DNA from: Polaribacter ponticola
Lineage (GTDB): Bacteria > Bacteroidota > Bacteroidia > Flavobacteriales > Flavobacteriaceae
Assembly (NCBI RefSeq): GCF_026191475.2
Contig: NZ_JAOSLC020000003.1
Coordinates: 2,325,001 to 2,389,000, forward strand
Direction of reading: 5' to 3'
Length of the DNA: 64,000 nucleotides
Shown: one piece after another, positions 1-10,678 of the stretch
Layout: the number at the start of each line of letters is the position of its first letter
Position numbering within the stretch: position 1 is the stretch's first letter
Program-made: the position numbers and the translations under genes
The notes under the pieces: model-generated
Database searches by the model: none
What the model was told of the DNA's origin: nothing
Seen by the model: the letters and a program-made list of their open reading frames with translations, nothing else

Positions 1-54
1 TAAAGAGAAAGAAGTAATAACTTTAAAACATTATTTTTTATAAAAAATTAAGAT

Positions 55-1368
55 ATGCCATCTAATCAACAAAAGAGCACTTTAGTACCAATTCTTATTA
101 TAGCAGGATTATTTTTTATTTTCGGGTTTGTTACTTGGATTAATGGAGCTTTAATTCCATTTATGAAAACTATAAACGAACTAACAGATGCGCAATCTTA
201 TTTAGTAGCATCTGCATCTTATATTTCTTTTGTAGTAATGGCTTTACCTGCTTCATATATCATAAATAAAGTTGGTTATAAAAAAGGAATGTCTTTAGGG
301 TTAATTATAATGGCAATAGGAGCATTATTATTTATTCCTGCAGCTAATGCTAGAACTTATTGGGTGTTTTTAGTCGCAATATTTATACAAGGTGCAGGTA
401 TGACTTTGTTACAAACGGCTTCAAATCCATATATAACAATTTTAGGACCAATAGAAAGTGCAGCAAAACGAATAGCCATAATGGGAATTGCAAATAAAGT
501 TGCTGGTGCTTTAGGATCTGTAATTTTTGGTGCTATTTTATTATCAGGTATTGATGGAATTAAAGACAAATTAAATGTTGTAGATCCTGAAGAAAAAGCA
601 AATTTATTAAATGCAATGGCAGATAGTGTTGTTACACCTTATATAGTAATGGCAATCGTTTTATTTTTATTAGGTGTTTTAATTAGAAAAGCACCATTAC
701 CAAATGTAGAAGCAGAAGAAATTGAGGTTTCTGAATCTAATGAAAAAGCTAAAACAAGTATTTTTCAGTTTCCACATTTATGGTTGGGTGTTTTAGCATT
801 GTTTTTATATGTTGGTGTAGAGGTTATAGCTGGTGATACGATTATTTCTTATGGAATCTCTTTAAACATACCAGTAGAAGAAGCTAAGTTTTTTACGTTA
901 TTTACTTTAATGGCAATGGTTGCTACTTATGCTGTAGGTGTTGTTTTAATTCCTAAATTTTTAAGTCAATCTTTAGCTTTAAGAATAAGTGCAGTTTTAG
1001 GTATTATATTGTCGTTCTGTATTGTATTTACAACTGGTTTTACTTCTGTACTTTTTGTTGCTGCATTAGGAATTGCAAATGCCTTAGTTTGGCCAGCCAT
1101 TTGGCCTTTAGCTTTAACAGGTTTAGGTAAATTTACAAAAACGGGTTCTGCATTATTAATAATGGCTATTTCTGGAGGGGCAATTATACCTCCATTATAT
1201 GGTGCCTTAGTAGATGGTAAAAAAGAAGAATTAATAACATCTGGAGTAAATGAAGTTAGTGCATTAGCAGAAGCTGCTTCTTTTGGATATTGGATTCTTT
1301 TACCCTGTTATGTAGTTATTCTATATTATGCTTTTTTTGGCCATAAATTAGGATTAAAAAAAGGTTAA
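55..1368 (+). CDS. MFS sugar transporter, FucP/GluP (glucose/galactose) type
   Basis: A 437-residue inner-membrane transporter of the major facilitator superfamily, closest in character to the FucP/GluP proton-sugar symporters. About twelve hydrophobic segments are visible, with a central hydrophilic loop near residues 215-235 that is rich in Glu and Lys. The first helix carries FFIFGFVTWINGALIPF, and QGAGMTLLQTASNPYI follows later; both are typical of bacterial glucose/galactose/fucose permeases. The ATG follows 54 bases of AT-rich spacer. The gene ends 7 bases before the acyltransferase-like gene, so the two probably form a carbohydrate-uptake operon. The exact sugar cannot be read from the sequence. 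Confidence 0.9.
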   Translation: MPSNQQKSTLVPILIIAGLFFIFGFVTWINGALIPFMKTINELTDAQSYLVASASYISFVVMALPASYIINKVGYKKGMSLGLIIMAIGALLFIPAANARTYWVFLVAIFIQGAGMTLLQTASNPYITILGPIESAAKRIAIMGIANKVAGALGSVIFGAILLSGIDGIKDKLNVVDPEEKANLLNAMADSVVTPYIVMAIVLFLLGVLIRKAPLPNVEAEEIEVSESNEKAKTSIFQFPHLWLGVLALFLYVGVEVIAGDTIISYGISLNIPVEEAKFFTLFTLMAMVATYAVGVVLIPKFLSQSLALRISAVLGIILSFCIVFTTGFTSVLFVAALGIANALVWPAIWPLALTGLGKFTKTGSALLIMAISGGAIIPPLYGALVDGKKEELITSGVNEVSALAEAASFGYWILLPCYVVILYYAFFGHKLGLKKG

Positions 1369-1375
1369 TACCTCA

Positions 1376-2463
1376 ATGTTTAAAAAAAGAATTCAATCTG
1401 TAGATGTTTTAAGAGGTATTACAATTATAGCAATGATTGTTGTTAATACTCCAGGAACATGGAGTAGTGTATATTCACCTTTTTTACATGCAGAATGGCA
1501 TGGTTTATCACCTACAGATTTAATATTTCCATTCTTTTTATTTATTGTAGGAATTTCTATTTACTTTGCATATAAAAATAAAGTTAGTAACATGCTAACT
1601 TATAGAAAAATTGGAATTAGAAGTTTAAAGTTGATAGGTTTAGGTCTTTTTTTAACTTTTTTATTCCGTATTTCCCTTTTATTAATCAATTTGAAACGGT
1701 TCGTATTCCGGGAGTTTTACAAAGAATAGGAATCGTATTTTTTATTACTTCAATCTTTTACTTAAATTTTAATTCCAAAAAACTGTTGTTAATTTCACTA
1801 GTAATTTTAATTGGTTATTGGTTAATTTTAGGCTATCTCCCTTTTGCAGATGGAACTTTACCAACTTTTAATAGAGCACTTAATAATTGGGCAAATTATA
1901 TAGATTTAAAGATTTTAGGAAAACATATGTGGCAAGCAGATTATGATCCAGAAGGTTTGTTTAGTACAATACCTTCCATAGTTACTTGTATTTCTGGTGT
2001 TTTAGTTGGTAGAACCTTAGATAATCTTAAAAATATAAAACAACTTTTTTTAATTGCTTTTATATTATTAGTTTCTGGCTATGTTTTTAGTATTTGGTTA
2101 CCTATTAACAAAGCAATTTGGAGTAGTAGTTTTGTTTTGGTTACAAGTGGTTATGGAACCTTAATTTTGGCTTTAATTTACTATCTGCTAGATGTAAAAG
2201 ATAGAAAATTTGGAAAAATATTTAAATATGTTGGTATGAACGCGATAACAATTTATTTTTTATCAAGCTTAATCTCAAAAAGTATGTACTTAATTAAAAT
2301 TGGAGACAATAACAATGTGCATGGTTATATTTATGATACTTTTTTTCGTTATAATTTCTTATCAAATGAGTTATCATCTTTAATTTATGCAGTTGTTGTA
2401 GCTATCTTTTATACTTTTTTTGCGTATTTTCTTTATAGAAAGAAAATTTTTATAAAGGTTTAA
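1376..2463 (+). CDS. DUF5009/NagX-like membrane acyltransferase (frameshifted as sequenced)
   Basis: A polytopic membrane protein of the heparan-alpha-glucosaminide N-acetyltransferase-like (DUF5009/NagX) family, thought to transfer acyl groups to amino sugars. The N-terminal part (from 1376) has QSVDVLRGITIIAMIVVN and HGLSPTDLIFPFFLFIVG. It then runs out of frame. The family motif RIPGVLQRIGI appears in another frame from about 1700 and continues to 2463. The break is in the T6 run at 1657-1662. One extra T restores an uninterrupted protein of 362 residues, a normal family length. The gene lies 7 bases after the sugar transporter, which fits a role in amino-sugar metabolism. I favour a sequencing error over true loss. 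Confidence 0.8.
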
Positions 2464-2466
2464 ATT

Positions 2467-4002
2467 TTACCCTAACCAACCATCTCTATCTAAACTTCTA
2501 TATTGTATAGCTTCTGCAATATGATCTGGAGAAATATCTGTAACATTTGCTAAATCTGCAATAGTTCTAGAAACTTTTAAAATTCTATCATAAGCACGAG
2601 CAGAAAGGTTTAATTTTTCCATAGCTGTTTTTAAAAGTGATAAACTTTCTGGAGATAATTTACAGAACTTACGAATCTGTTTTACGTTCATTTGTGCATT
2701 GTAATGTACGTTTTCAAATTCATCAAAACGTTTAGATTGTATTTCTCTAGAAGCTGTAACACGTTTTCTAATATCTACAGAAGATTCTCCTTTTCTTTCT
2801 TCGGATAATTTCTCGAAAGGAACCGGTGTTACTTCTATATGAATATCAATTCTATCCAATAAAGGGCCAGAAATTTTACTTAAATAACGTTGCATTTCTT
2901 GTGGAGAAGAAGTCATTGGAGAACTAGGATCATTAAAAAAACCACTAGGGCTCGGATTCATACTTGCTACCAACATAAAACTACAAGGATAGGTAACCGT
3001 AAATTTTGCTCTAGAAATAGTAACATCTCTATCTTCTAAAGGTTGGCGCATTACTTCTAAAACTTCACGTTTAAACTCTGGTAATTCATCTAAAAATAAA
3101 ACTCCATTATGCGATAATGAAATTTCGCCAGGTCTTGGATACTGTCCTCCACCAACTAGTGCAACATTTGAAATTGTGTGATGCGGACTTCTGAAAGGCC
3201 GTTGATATAAAAGTCCATGATTTTTTGTTTTACCAACAACAGAATGAATTTTTGTAGTTTCCAAAGCTTCATGTAAAGTCATTGGTGGTAAAATAGAGGG
3301 TAATCTTTTTGCAAGCATTGTTTTACCAGAACCTGGAGGACCAATTAGTATAATATTATGCCCGCCAGCAGCAGCAATTTCCATGCAACGTTTTATAGAT
3401 TCTTGCCCTTTTACATCAGAGAAATCAAACTCAGGGAAATCTATGTTTTTATAAAACTCAGCTCTAGTATCTACAATTGTAGGCTCAATTTTTGCATCAC
3501 CATTAAAATGATTAATTACTTCTAAAATGTTTTCTACACCTAAAACTTCTAAATCATTTACAATTGCAGCTTCTTTAGCATTTTCTTTAGGTAAAATAAA
3601 ATACTTAAAACCTTCTTCTCTGGCTTTTATAGCCATTGGTAAAACTCCTCTGATGGGTTGTAAACTTCCGTCTAAAGACAGTTCACCCATAATAACGTAT
3701 TCTTTTATGCTTTCAGATTTTATTTGACCAGAAGCAGCAAGAATTCCCATTGCTAGTGTTAAATCATAAGCAGCACCTTCTTTTCTAATATCCGCAGGTG
3801 CCATGTTTATAATTATTTTTTTACCAGGAAGTTTGTAGTTATTGTTATTAAGAGCAGCAGAAATTCTGTAAGAGCTTTCTCTAACTGCGTTATCTGGTAA
3901 ACCAACTAAATGATAACCAATTCCTTTATCAATATTTACTTCAACAACAATTGTAGTGGCTTCAATACCAAAAACGGCAGAACCATAGACTTTAACAAGC
4001 AT
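2467..4002 (-). CDS. comM: YifB/ComM family Mg chelatase-like AAA+ ATPase
   Basis: A 511-residue ATPase of the ComM/YifB family. Characterised ComM is a branch-migration helicase that helps integrate incoming DNA during natural transformation. An N-terminal chelatase-subunit domain (residues 1-170) is followed by a Walker A GPPGSGKT near residue 222, the Walker B region VLFLDELPEF, and the C-terminal Mg_chelatase_C region. The open frame extends 21 codons further upstream, but homologues begin at MLVKVYGSAVFGIEA, so I place the start at 4002. The gene is convergent with the acyltransferase, with three bases between stop codons. It sits downstream of ppc on the same strand, with 87 bases between them. 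Confidence 0.93.
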   Translation of the reverse strand: MLVKVYGSAVFGIEATTIVVEVNIDKGIGYHLVGLPDNAVRESSYRISAALNNNNYKLPGKKIIINMAPADIRKEGAAYDLTLAMGILAASGQIKSESIKEYVIMGELSLDGSLQPIRGVLPMAIKAREEGFKYFILPKENAKEAAIVNDLEVLGVENILEVINHFNGDAKIEPTIVDTRAEFYKNIDFPEFDFSDVKGQESIKRCMEIAAAGGHNIILIGPPGSGKTMLAKRLPSILPPMTLHEALETTKIHSVVGKTKNHGLLYQRPFRSPHHTISNVALVGGGQYPRPGEISLSHNGVLFLDELPEFKREVLEVMRQPLEDRDVTISRAKFTVTYPCSFMLVASMNPSPSGFFNDPSSPMTSSPQEMQRYLSKISGPLLDRIDIHIEVTPVPFEKLSEERKGESSVDIRKRVTASREIQSKRFDEFENVHYNAQMNVKQIRKFCKLSPESLSLLKTAMEKLNLSARAYDRILKVSRTIADLANVTDISPDHIAEAIQYRSLDRDGWLG

Positions 4003-4089
4003 TTTTTTCTTTAAATATAAAGAATATTGGCGAATAAAAAAATGCAACCAAAAAATTGATTGCATTTTAATAATTTTTTTGATAAAAGC

Positions 4090-6673
4090 TTATGCAGAAT
4101 TTCTACTAGCATTAATATTACCAAATAAAGAACGCATTACCATTTTCTCATACACTTCAATTTCTTTAGCGTTTCCTTCAAATTTTTGTAAATCTTGAAT
4201 TTGTTTTAAAGCGAATTGCTGTATGGTTAATAGAGGTAAAACAATACTCTCTCTAATTTCTATAGATGCTTTACCTACAGGATGGTTTTCCATTAGCTCT
4301 GTATGACCAGCAAGTTTTAATAATAAACGTTTTGTGGTTGTATATTCTGTGTAAATTACTTTCCAGAATTCTCCGTATACAGGGTCATCAGCCATGTAAG
4401 CAGTTAAGCCAAAGAAAGACTTCGTTAAACTCATCATACTATTTTCTAACAATGTTTTAAAGAAATCTGAAGCATTATAAAATTCAACAATTTCATCAAA
4501 TCTACCTGCATCTTCATATTTTTTAAGTGCTGTTCCAACACCAAAGAAACCAGGTACGTTTTGTTTTAACTGACTCCAACTACCTACAAATGGTATTGCT
4601 CTTAAAGCAGAGAAATCTAATGTGTCTGAATTAGAACGTTTACTTGGTCTACTACCAATATTTGTTTTAGAATAGTATTTTAAAGTACTCATTTTTTCTA
4701 AGTACGATAAAAACTGCGGATGATTTTTAAAATCTACATAAGTATCATAACTTGTAGAAGCTAAATCTTGTATAATTTCTCTATGATGATCGTTTAACTG
4801 ATCTTTGGTAAAAACTTCATTTTTAATACCAGAACTTAATAATTGTTCTAAATTAAATTGCGAAGAATCTTTTGTTCCAAAATTAGAGCTAATTGTTTGT
4901 CCTTGTATTGTTAATTGAATCTCTTTGTCTTCGATAGTTGGTCCTAAAGAAGCATAAAATTGATGCGTTTTTCCTCCTCCTCTTGCAGGTGGTCCTCCAC
5001 GTCCATCAAAGAAAATTACATCAATATCAAATTCTCTAGAGATTTTAGTTAAAGCTTCTTTCGCTTTAAAAATACCCCAATTTGCCATTAAATATCCACC
5101 ATCTTTTGTTCCGTCAGAAAAACCTAACATAATAGTTTGCTTGTTTTTTCTTTTAGTTAAATGATATCTATAAGGATTGTTAGTATATAAAGTACGCATT
5201 ACATCGCTTGCGTTTTCTAAATCTTCTACAGTTTCAAATAACGGAATTACATCTACGGGTAAACCGTTTTCAAAACCACATAAGTTTAACATTGCAAAAG
5301 TTTGCATAACGTTTAAAGCACTTTGATTATTACTTATAATATATCTATTAGCACCGCGTTCTCCATTTCTTTTTTGAATTGTTTTTAATGCGTAAATAGA
5401 TTCAATAGTTTTTACAGACATTTCATCTGTTAAAATACTTGGGTCAATATTTCCTTTTATTAAAGATAAAATAGAAACCTGTTCTTCATCAGATAAACGA
5501 TGATAATTTTTAGGGAAAGTAGTATCACCAGAGGCAAGTAAATCGTCTACAATTTGTGTAAAAGCATCATGATGTACTCTACTATCTTGTCTAATATCTA
5601 AAGTAGCAAAATGGAAACCGAAAATTCTTACTTTATTTATAAAATCATTTAACTCTTCAATAAATAAAGAATTATGTTCGTTTCTTATTATCTCTCTAGC
5701 ATTTTCTAATTCTTCTAATAATATTTTTTGCGAAAAATTAACTTTAGAATAACTTCTTACAACGTGTTTATATAAGCGTTTTTCTATTCTTGATAGTATT
5801 TCTTGAACACCATCAAAAGTAAAACGTCTTTTTAAACGTCTTACATCTCTATAATAACTTCTTAAAATAGATTGACGAAGTCTTTCTGCAACATCTAAAG
5901 TTATTTGTGTAGTTACAAACGGATTTCCATCTCTATCTCCACCTGGCCAAAAACCAAGATCTATAATTTCATTATCTATCGGGTTTCCGTCATAAACGTT
6001 ATGCTGAATATAATTGTAAATTTTAGGTATAGAGTGATAAAAAACGTTTTCTAAATACCAAATTAAACTTACAGCTTCATCAAAAGGAGTTGGTTTCGAT
6101 TTTTTATAAAAAGGAGTTTTTCCTAATTGTGCTAGTAATTTTTTAATAAGTAATAAATCGTCGTTTTGTATTGCTTTATCTAAATCTGTAATAATTCCTA
6201 AAACAGAACCTGGATAAAACTGAGTTGGATGTGCTGTTAAAACAATACGTACTTTAAAGTCTTCTAAATGTTTTTTTAAAACTTCAATTTTATCACTTAA
6301 AATAGCTGTTTCTTTAGAATTTCTTAATGTACCAATCCCATCCATATTATTTACAATAGGAAAAGCAGCGTCTTCGATAGCATCGAAAAGAACAACTTGA
6401 CGTTCTATATATTGAATGAATTGAAATAGTAAATCTTTTTTCTTTTTTGGTAGGATTTTCTTGATATTTCTGGAAAAACTTTTCTACTATTTCTGTAGGA
6501 GTATTTTCGTTTTCAAATCCTTTTTTACAAATTTCATGAAAAAGTGGTAATAAAACACCAGTATTATTAATGGTATCAAAAGGGAGTGTCATAAAAATGC
6601 TGTTGTAAATTTGATATTTAGACAACACATTATCATTAAATCTTGTTAACTTCGGTAATGCAGACATATTCAT
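4090..6673 (-). CDS. ppc: Phosphoenolpyruvate carboxylase (frameshifted as sequenced)
   Basis: PEP carboxylase converts phosphoenolpyruvate and bicarbonate to oxaloacetate and so replenishes the TCA cycle. The N-terminal 79 codons (from 6673) read in one frame and include NVLSKYQIYNSIFMTLPFD. The rest reads in another frame and holds VLTAHPTQFYPGS (catalytic His), FWPGGDRDGNPFVT, the loop GFSDGTKDGGY and the glycine-rich RGGPPARGGGKTHQF. The frame changes in the T6 run at 6436-6441, which is one base too long (or two too short). Removing one base gives 860 residues, the usual size. Bases 6346-6435 encode QYIERQVVLFDAIEDAAFP in the downstream frame, so nothing is missing. A homopolymer error is much more likely than inactivation. 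Confidence 0.93.
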
Positions 6674-6836
6674 TCGTTTTATGTTGTGAAATTACAAAAA
6701 ACCGAAACCATAGAACGCTAGTTATTTTCAATAATAGCCTATTATAATTATCAAAATAATATTAATTATACTATAATTTTTTCAAATAGTTAATTTCTGT
6801 AGAAAAGAGTGTTTTATTAGATTAAAAAATAATTTT

Positions 6837-7211
6837 TTACTGCAAGTTTGGTTGGCGGCATTGTAGATTCCAGCGTGTTGGATCGTTTTTAAGTAAGAAG
6901 CCTTTTAATAAATTTTGATCTTGATACCTTTTGTAATCATCATAAATAAATTCTGATGGTTTTTTAGATAAATGCTTCGTGTTTATAGAAAATCGATTTA
7001 AATCTAAATCAATAGCATTAACAATTACAAAATCAAAATTAGCTAATTTTAGCTTCTTATTAATTTCATAAAAACCATTTTTATCAATAGAAATGTTAGA
7101 AATAGTATAAATACTTACGGGAGTTTTAGTAATTGTTTTGGTCGTTTTTTGAGCAATTAAAGTTGTGTTTAAAAGAGTAAATACAGTAAAAATTAAGTTC
7201 GTAATTTTCAT
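6837..7211 (-). CDS. Small secreted protein of unknown function
   Basis: A 124-residue protein that I do not recognise. It has a signal peptide (MKITNLIFTVFTLLNTTLIAQ) with a likely cleavage after the Ala-Gln typical of Flavobacteriia. The mature part is basic and polar, without Cys pairs or an obvious repeat, until the C-terminal RWNLQCRQPNLQ with one Cys. It is the last gene of the minus-strand run that begins with pabB, 46 bases after dsbD, and is followed by about 160 bases of AT-rich spacer before ppc. A periplasmic or surface location is inferred from the signal peptide only. The final residues look atypical, so a late frameshift cannot be excluded. Confidence 0.55.
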   Translation of the reverse strand: MKITNLIFTVFTLLNTTLIAQKTTKTITKTPVSIYTISNISIDKNGFYEINKKLKLANFDFVIVNAIDLDLNRFSINTKHLSKKPSEFIYDDYKRYQDQNLLKGFLLKNDPTRWNLQCRQPNLQ

Positions 7212-7257
7212 AATTCTAAATATTTTTATTTACTATTAAACAACCAAAACCTTACCA

Positions 7258-9225
7258 TTACTTTGTTTTAAAAGTTTGCAAACCTTCTTGTAACCATTTG
7301 TAATACGTATCTCTATCTGTATATTGTTGTGTGTTATTTAAGATCTCTAAATCTGGACTCATCAAAATATAATATGGCTGAGATGCATTTTTAAAATTGA
7401 TTACTTGAAAAGTAGACCATTTATCTCCAATAGTTTTAATTTGTTTAATTTTTCCGTTTTTCTTTAAAAAATCGAATTGTTGGTCTTTGGGTAATTCTTT
7501 CTCATTATCATCTACATACAATGAAATTAAAATATAATTGTCTTTTAATGTTTGATAAATATCTGGCTCGCTCCATACATTTTCTTCCATTTTTCTACAA
7601 TTTACACAAGCCCAACCTGTAAAATCTAATAGAATTGGTTTGTTTGCTTCTTTGGCAGCAGCAAGACCTTCATCAAAATCTTTATAACAATCTAAACCTA
7701 AAGGGCAGTCGTTTTCTTGTTCGTAAATACTATAGAATTGTGGTGGCGGAAAACCACTTAACAAGCTTAAATTCCATGTTGGTTCTTTTAAAACACCAGG
7801 GCCAATATAAATGATGAATGCAATTACTAAAGCACCAAAAGACATTCTAGAAAACGATAGTTTTTTTACTGGAGAATCGTGTGGGAATTTAATTTTAGCA
7901 AATAAGTATAAAGCTAATCCAATAAAAATAATTATCCAAATACCAATAAATACTTCACGTTTTAATAAATTCCAATGTGCAACTAAATCTGCATTTGATA
8001 AAAATTTAAAAGCTAAAGCCAATTCTAAAAAACCTAAAATCACTTTTGTAGTATTTAGCCAACCGCCAGATTTTGGTAAAGAATTTAACCAATTAGGAAA
8101 CAGTGCAAATAAAGCAAAGGGTAAGGCAAGTGCTAATCCAAAACCAGTCATACCTGCTGTTAACTGCATTGCGCCTCCATCTGAAGTTAAAGAACCTGCA
8201 AGTAAAGAACCTAAAATAGGACCCGTACAAGAAAAGGAAACAATTGCTAATGTTAATGCCATAAAAAAGATACCAATAATTCCTCCAACAGAAGAAGCAG
8301 AATCCATTTTATTTCCCCAAGAACTTGGTAATGTTATTTCGTAGAAACCAAAAAACGAAAAAGAGAAAAACGTTAGAACAGCAAAAAAGAAAATGTTTAA
8401 CCATACGTTTGTAGAAATTGTATTTAAAATTTCTGGGTCTAAATTATCTAAGAAATGAAAAGGAAGACTTAATAAAATGTATATAAACACAATAAAACAT
8501 CCATATAAAATGGCGTTAAAAACCCCTTTCTTTTTATTTTCAGACTGTTTTGTAAAAAATGACACTGTTAATGGAATCATCGGGAAAACACAAGGTGTAA
8601 GTAGCGCTAATAAACCACCAACAAACCCAAGAAAAAAGATGCTAAAAAGACCGCTTTCACTTTCTGAACCTGAATCTGACACATTCTTAAGTAAAGAAGT
8701 ATTTTTTAGATTTAATTTTAAGCTATTTGTAAGATTTTTACTTTTTTCGGTTATAGAAACTACTTCTTTTATTGTTTTTCCTCCAAGAGAAATTGTAAAA
8801 GGTTCATCAACATTTATACATGCGGTTTCACAAACCTGACCGAAAAAGTTTAACTTAATTCTAGTAATATCTTTATTTATAAGTTGAATTCTTTGGGTAA
8901 TTGTTGCTTTGTCTTTAAAAACAATTTCTTCTTTTTCCCAAATATCAGAATACTTTTTAAATGTATCTTTTTCATCGGCTTTTCCTACTAGTTTATAACC
9001 AGTTTCACCTTCTTTAATTGTTATTTCTAAAGGTAAAGAAGCGTCTTCTGGATTGTGTTGTGAATATAAATACCAACCCTTATAAAGTTTAGCATTAAAA
9101 ATAACATCATACTCTGTATCTGATATTTTTTTTACAGAAGTCTCAATAATTATTGGGTCTTCTGCTGTTTGTGCGAAACTCGTTATTGCTAAAAGAAAAG
9201 TTGCAATGAAAAAGATTTTTTTCAT
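7258..9225 (-). CDS. dsbD: Thiol:disulfide interchange protein DsbD
   Basis: A 655-residue inner-membrane reductant conductor that moves electrons from cytoplasmic thioredoxin to periplasmic disulfide reductases or thioredoxin-like proteins. A signal peptide ends at FAQ, followed by the N-terminal immunoglobulin-like domain (about residues 25-180). Eight hydrophobic helices carry the paired cysteines TPCVFPMIPL and SCTGPILG. The C-terminal thioredoxin domain contains TGWACVNCRKMEENVW with its CxxC. The TlpA-like protein encoded just upstream (26-base gap) has a periplasmic WCGPC and is a plausible redox partner. The length is normal for bacteroidetal DsbD. Confidence 0.94.
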   Translation of the reverse strand: MKKIFFIATFLLAITSFAQTAEDPIIIETSVKKISDTEYDVIFNAKLYKGWYLYSQHNPEDASLPLEITIKEGETGYKLVGKADEKDTFKKYSDIWEKEEIVFKDKATITQRIQLINKDITRIKLNFFGQVCETACINVDEPFTISLGGKTIKEVVSITEKSKNLTNSLKLNLKNTSLLKNVSDSGSESESGLFSIFFLGFVGGLLALLTPCVFPMIPLTVSFFTKQSENKKKGVFNAILYGCFIVFIYILLSLPFHFLDNLDPEILNTISTNVWLNIFFFAVLTFFSFSFFGFYEITLPSSWGNKMDSASSVGGIIGIFFMALTLAIVSFSCTGPILGSLLAGSLTSDGGAMQLTAGMTGFGLALALPFALFALFPNWLNSLPKSGGWLNTTKVILGFLELALAFKFLSNADLVAHWNLLKREVFIGIWIIIFIGLALYLFAKIKFPHDSPVKKLSFSRMSFGALVIAFIIYIGPGVLKEPTWNLSLLSGFPPPQFYSIYEQENDCPLGLDCYKDFDEGLAAAKEANKPILLDFTGWACVNCRKMEENVWSEPDIYQTLKDNYILISLYVDDNEKELPKDQQFDFLKKNGKIKQIKTIGDKWSTFQVINFKNASQPYYILMSPDLEILNNTQQYTDRDTYYKWLQEGLQTFKTK

Positions 9226-9251
9226 AAAATAATTTTACAAGTAAAAATGAA

Positions 9252-10630
9252 TTATATTTTTAATTCGTCTAATAATTCTGTAAGTTTTTTGTCTGATGGT
9301 CTTGGCGCATTTGAGCTAACAATGTTTCCTTTTGGGTCAATTAAAATAAAACGAGGAATCCCTTTTATTAAATAATCTTCTATAAATTGAGATTTCCAGT
9401 CATTATCTGCATACAATTGCATACCGCCTAAATCCTTATCAACAATCATTTTTTTCCATTTATCATGGTCTTTTTCTTTGTCGATAGAGATGCTTACAAA
9501 CTCTATGTTTTTATTGTGATATTTTTTTCAACCTTTTTTAATGAAGGTATTTCTGCAATACAAGGCCCACACCACGTTGCCCAAACATCTATATATACAT
9601 ATTTACCTTTTAAATCATCTAAAGAAGTTGAACCACCTGCATTGTTTTCATACCCAATAAATTTAGGAGAAATGTTTCCTTTTGTTACAGCTTTTAAAGC
9701 ATTATAACTTTTAGTAATTTCTTCTTTATTTTCTTTATCTGTAGCAGCTGCCATATACATTTTATAGAACTCTTCTAAATCATTTGTGTATGTAATTCCG
9801 TATTTAGAAGCATTAAAAAGTAATGCGTTTTTTATTGTTTCATTTTTAATTTTACCAGAAACAGTTAACATAGCAATGTCATATTCTAAAGAATCTGTTT
9901 TTATTAGTTCTTCAGCCATTTTACGATAATTTGATGTAACTAAACCATTGTAGTTAGAAGAGAAATTAAAATCTGCTTCGTTTGTATAATCTAAAGCATC
10001 TAGTTCATCTAAAAACCCTTCAGAAGTTTTAAAATCTGGTTTTTTAGCATAATAAGAATGGTAACTTTTATATTTATTTAAATTACTTAAAAAAGCATAA
10101 TTAATATTCTTTTTTTCAAGTTGTTTAAACTCGTCAGAAATTCCTTTAGTATTATAAAGTAGGTATTCTTGAGACTGTTTAAGGTCTTTAAAAGTTTTTA
10201 GATATTCATTTTCTTCTTTTATATACACATCAGTTCCTTCACCAACAGATTCTTTATATTTTAAAGCTTTCTTAGATAGATAATTTGCATACGCAGATCC
10301 TTTTCCAGTAATTTCTAAAGTAGTTTTTCGCTCTTTTGCATCATAATTTATAGAGATATTGTCACCAGCGGATAGATATAAATTTGTAGTATTTCTACCT
10401 TCGTAAACAGCAAATAAAGAGCCATTGTTTAACTTAATCGTATCGTTAAAAGAGCCGTCTTCTGCAAGCGTAATTTCTTTAACAAGAGATCTATCTGCTT
10501 GCTTAACTAAAGAAGCTTTTTCAGATGTTGCATTTATGATTTTTCCTGAAATAATAGCGTAATCTATTTTAATTTCTGGCTCACAAGAAACAATTACTAT
10601 AGCAGCAATAATTAAATATATTTTTTTCAT
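9252..10630 (-). CDS. TlpA-like thioredoxin lipoprotein with DUF4369-type N-terminus (frameshifted as sequenced)
   Basis: A predicted lipoprotein disulfide reductase facing the periplasm. The signal ends in a lipobox, IVIVSC, with Cys 16. The N-terminal half resembles the DUF4369 domain common in Bacteroidota (VISGKI-like start, KLNNGSLFAVYEG). A long helical linker follows, then the thioredoxin fold with VYIDVWATWCGPCIAEIPSL. The frame is lost in the T7 run at 9522-9528. One added base restores KNIEFVSISIDKEKDHDKW and the C-terminal GIPRFILIDPKGNI (cis-Pro loop), giving 459 residues in total. It lies between tilS and dsbD. DsbD is its likely electron donor, inferred from adjacency and redox type. 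Confidence 0.87.
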
Positions 10631-10678
10631 ATTAGTGATTTGATTATTAAAGTTTTAAAATTACAAAATAGAATTAAG

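Noticed and set aside
1376-2463. Two separate genes, 1376-1729 and 1786-2463
   Set aside because: The two frames and the bases between them encode one continuous family-length protein once one T is added at 1657-1662.
6347-6673. A separate 108-residue gene upstream of ppc
   Set aside because: Its first 79 codons are the PEP carboxylase N-terminus, and the remainder is out-of-frame translation of conserved ppc sequence.
7811-8344. Long plus-strand frames opposite dsbD and similar frames opposite lpdA, purK and metB
   Set aside because: Antisense shadows of strongly conserved genes, with compositions typical of complementary-strand translation.
9503-9707. Programmed ribosomal frameshifting as explanation for the TlpA-like and other split genes
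   Set aside because: The shifts occur in unrelated genes, in runs of only 5-7 bases and in both directions, without a shared slippery heptamer and downstream structure. Sequencing error is simpler.
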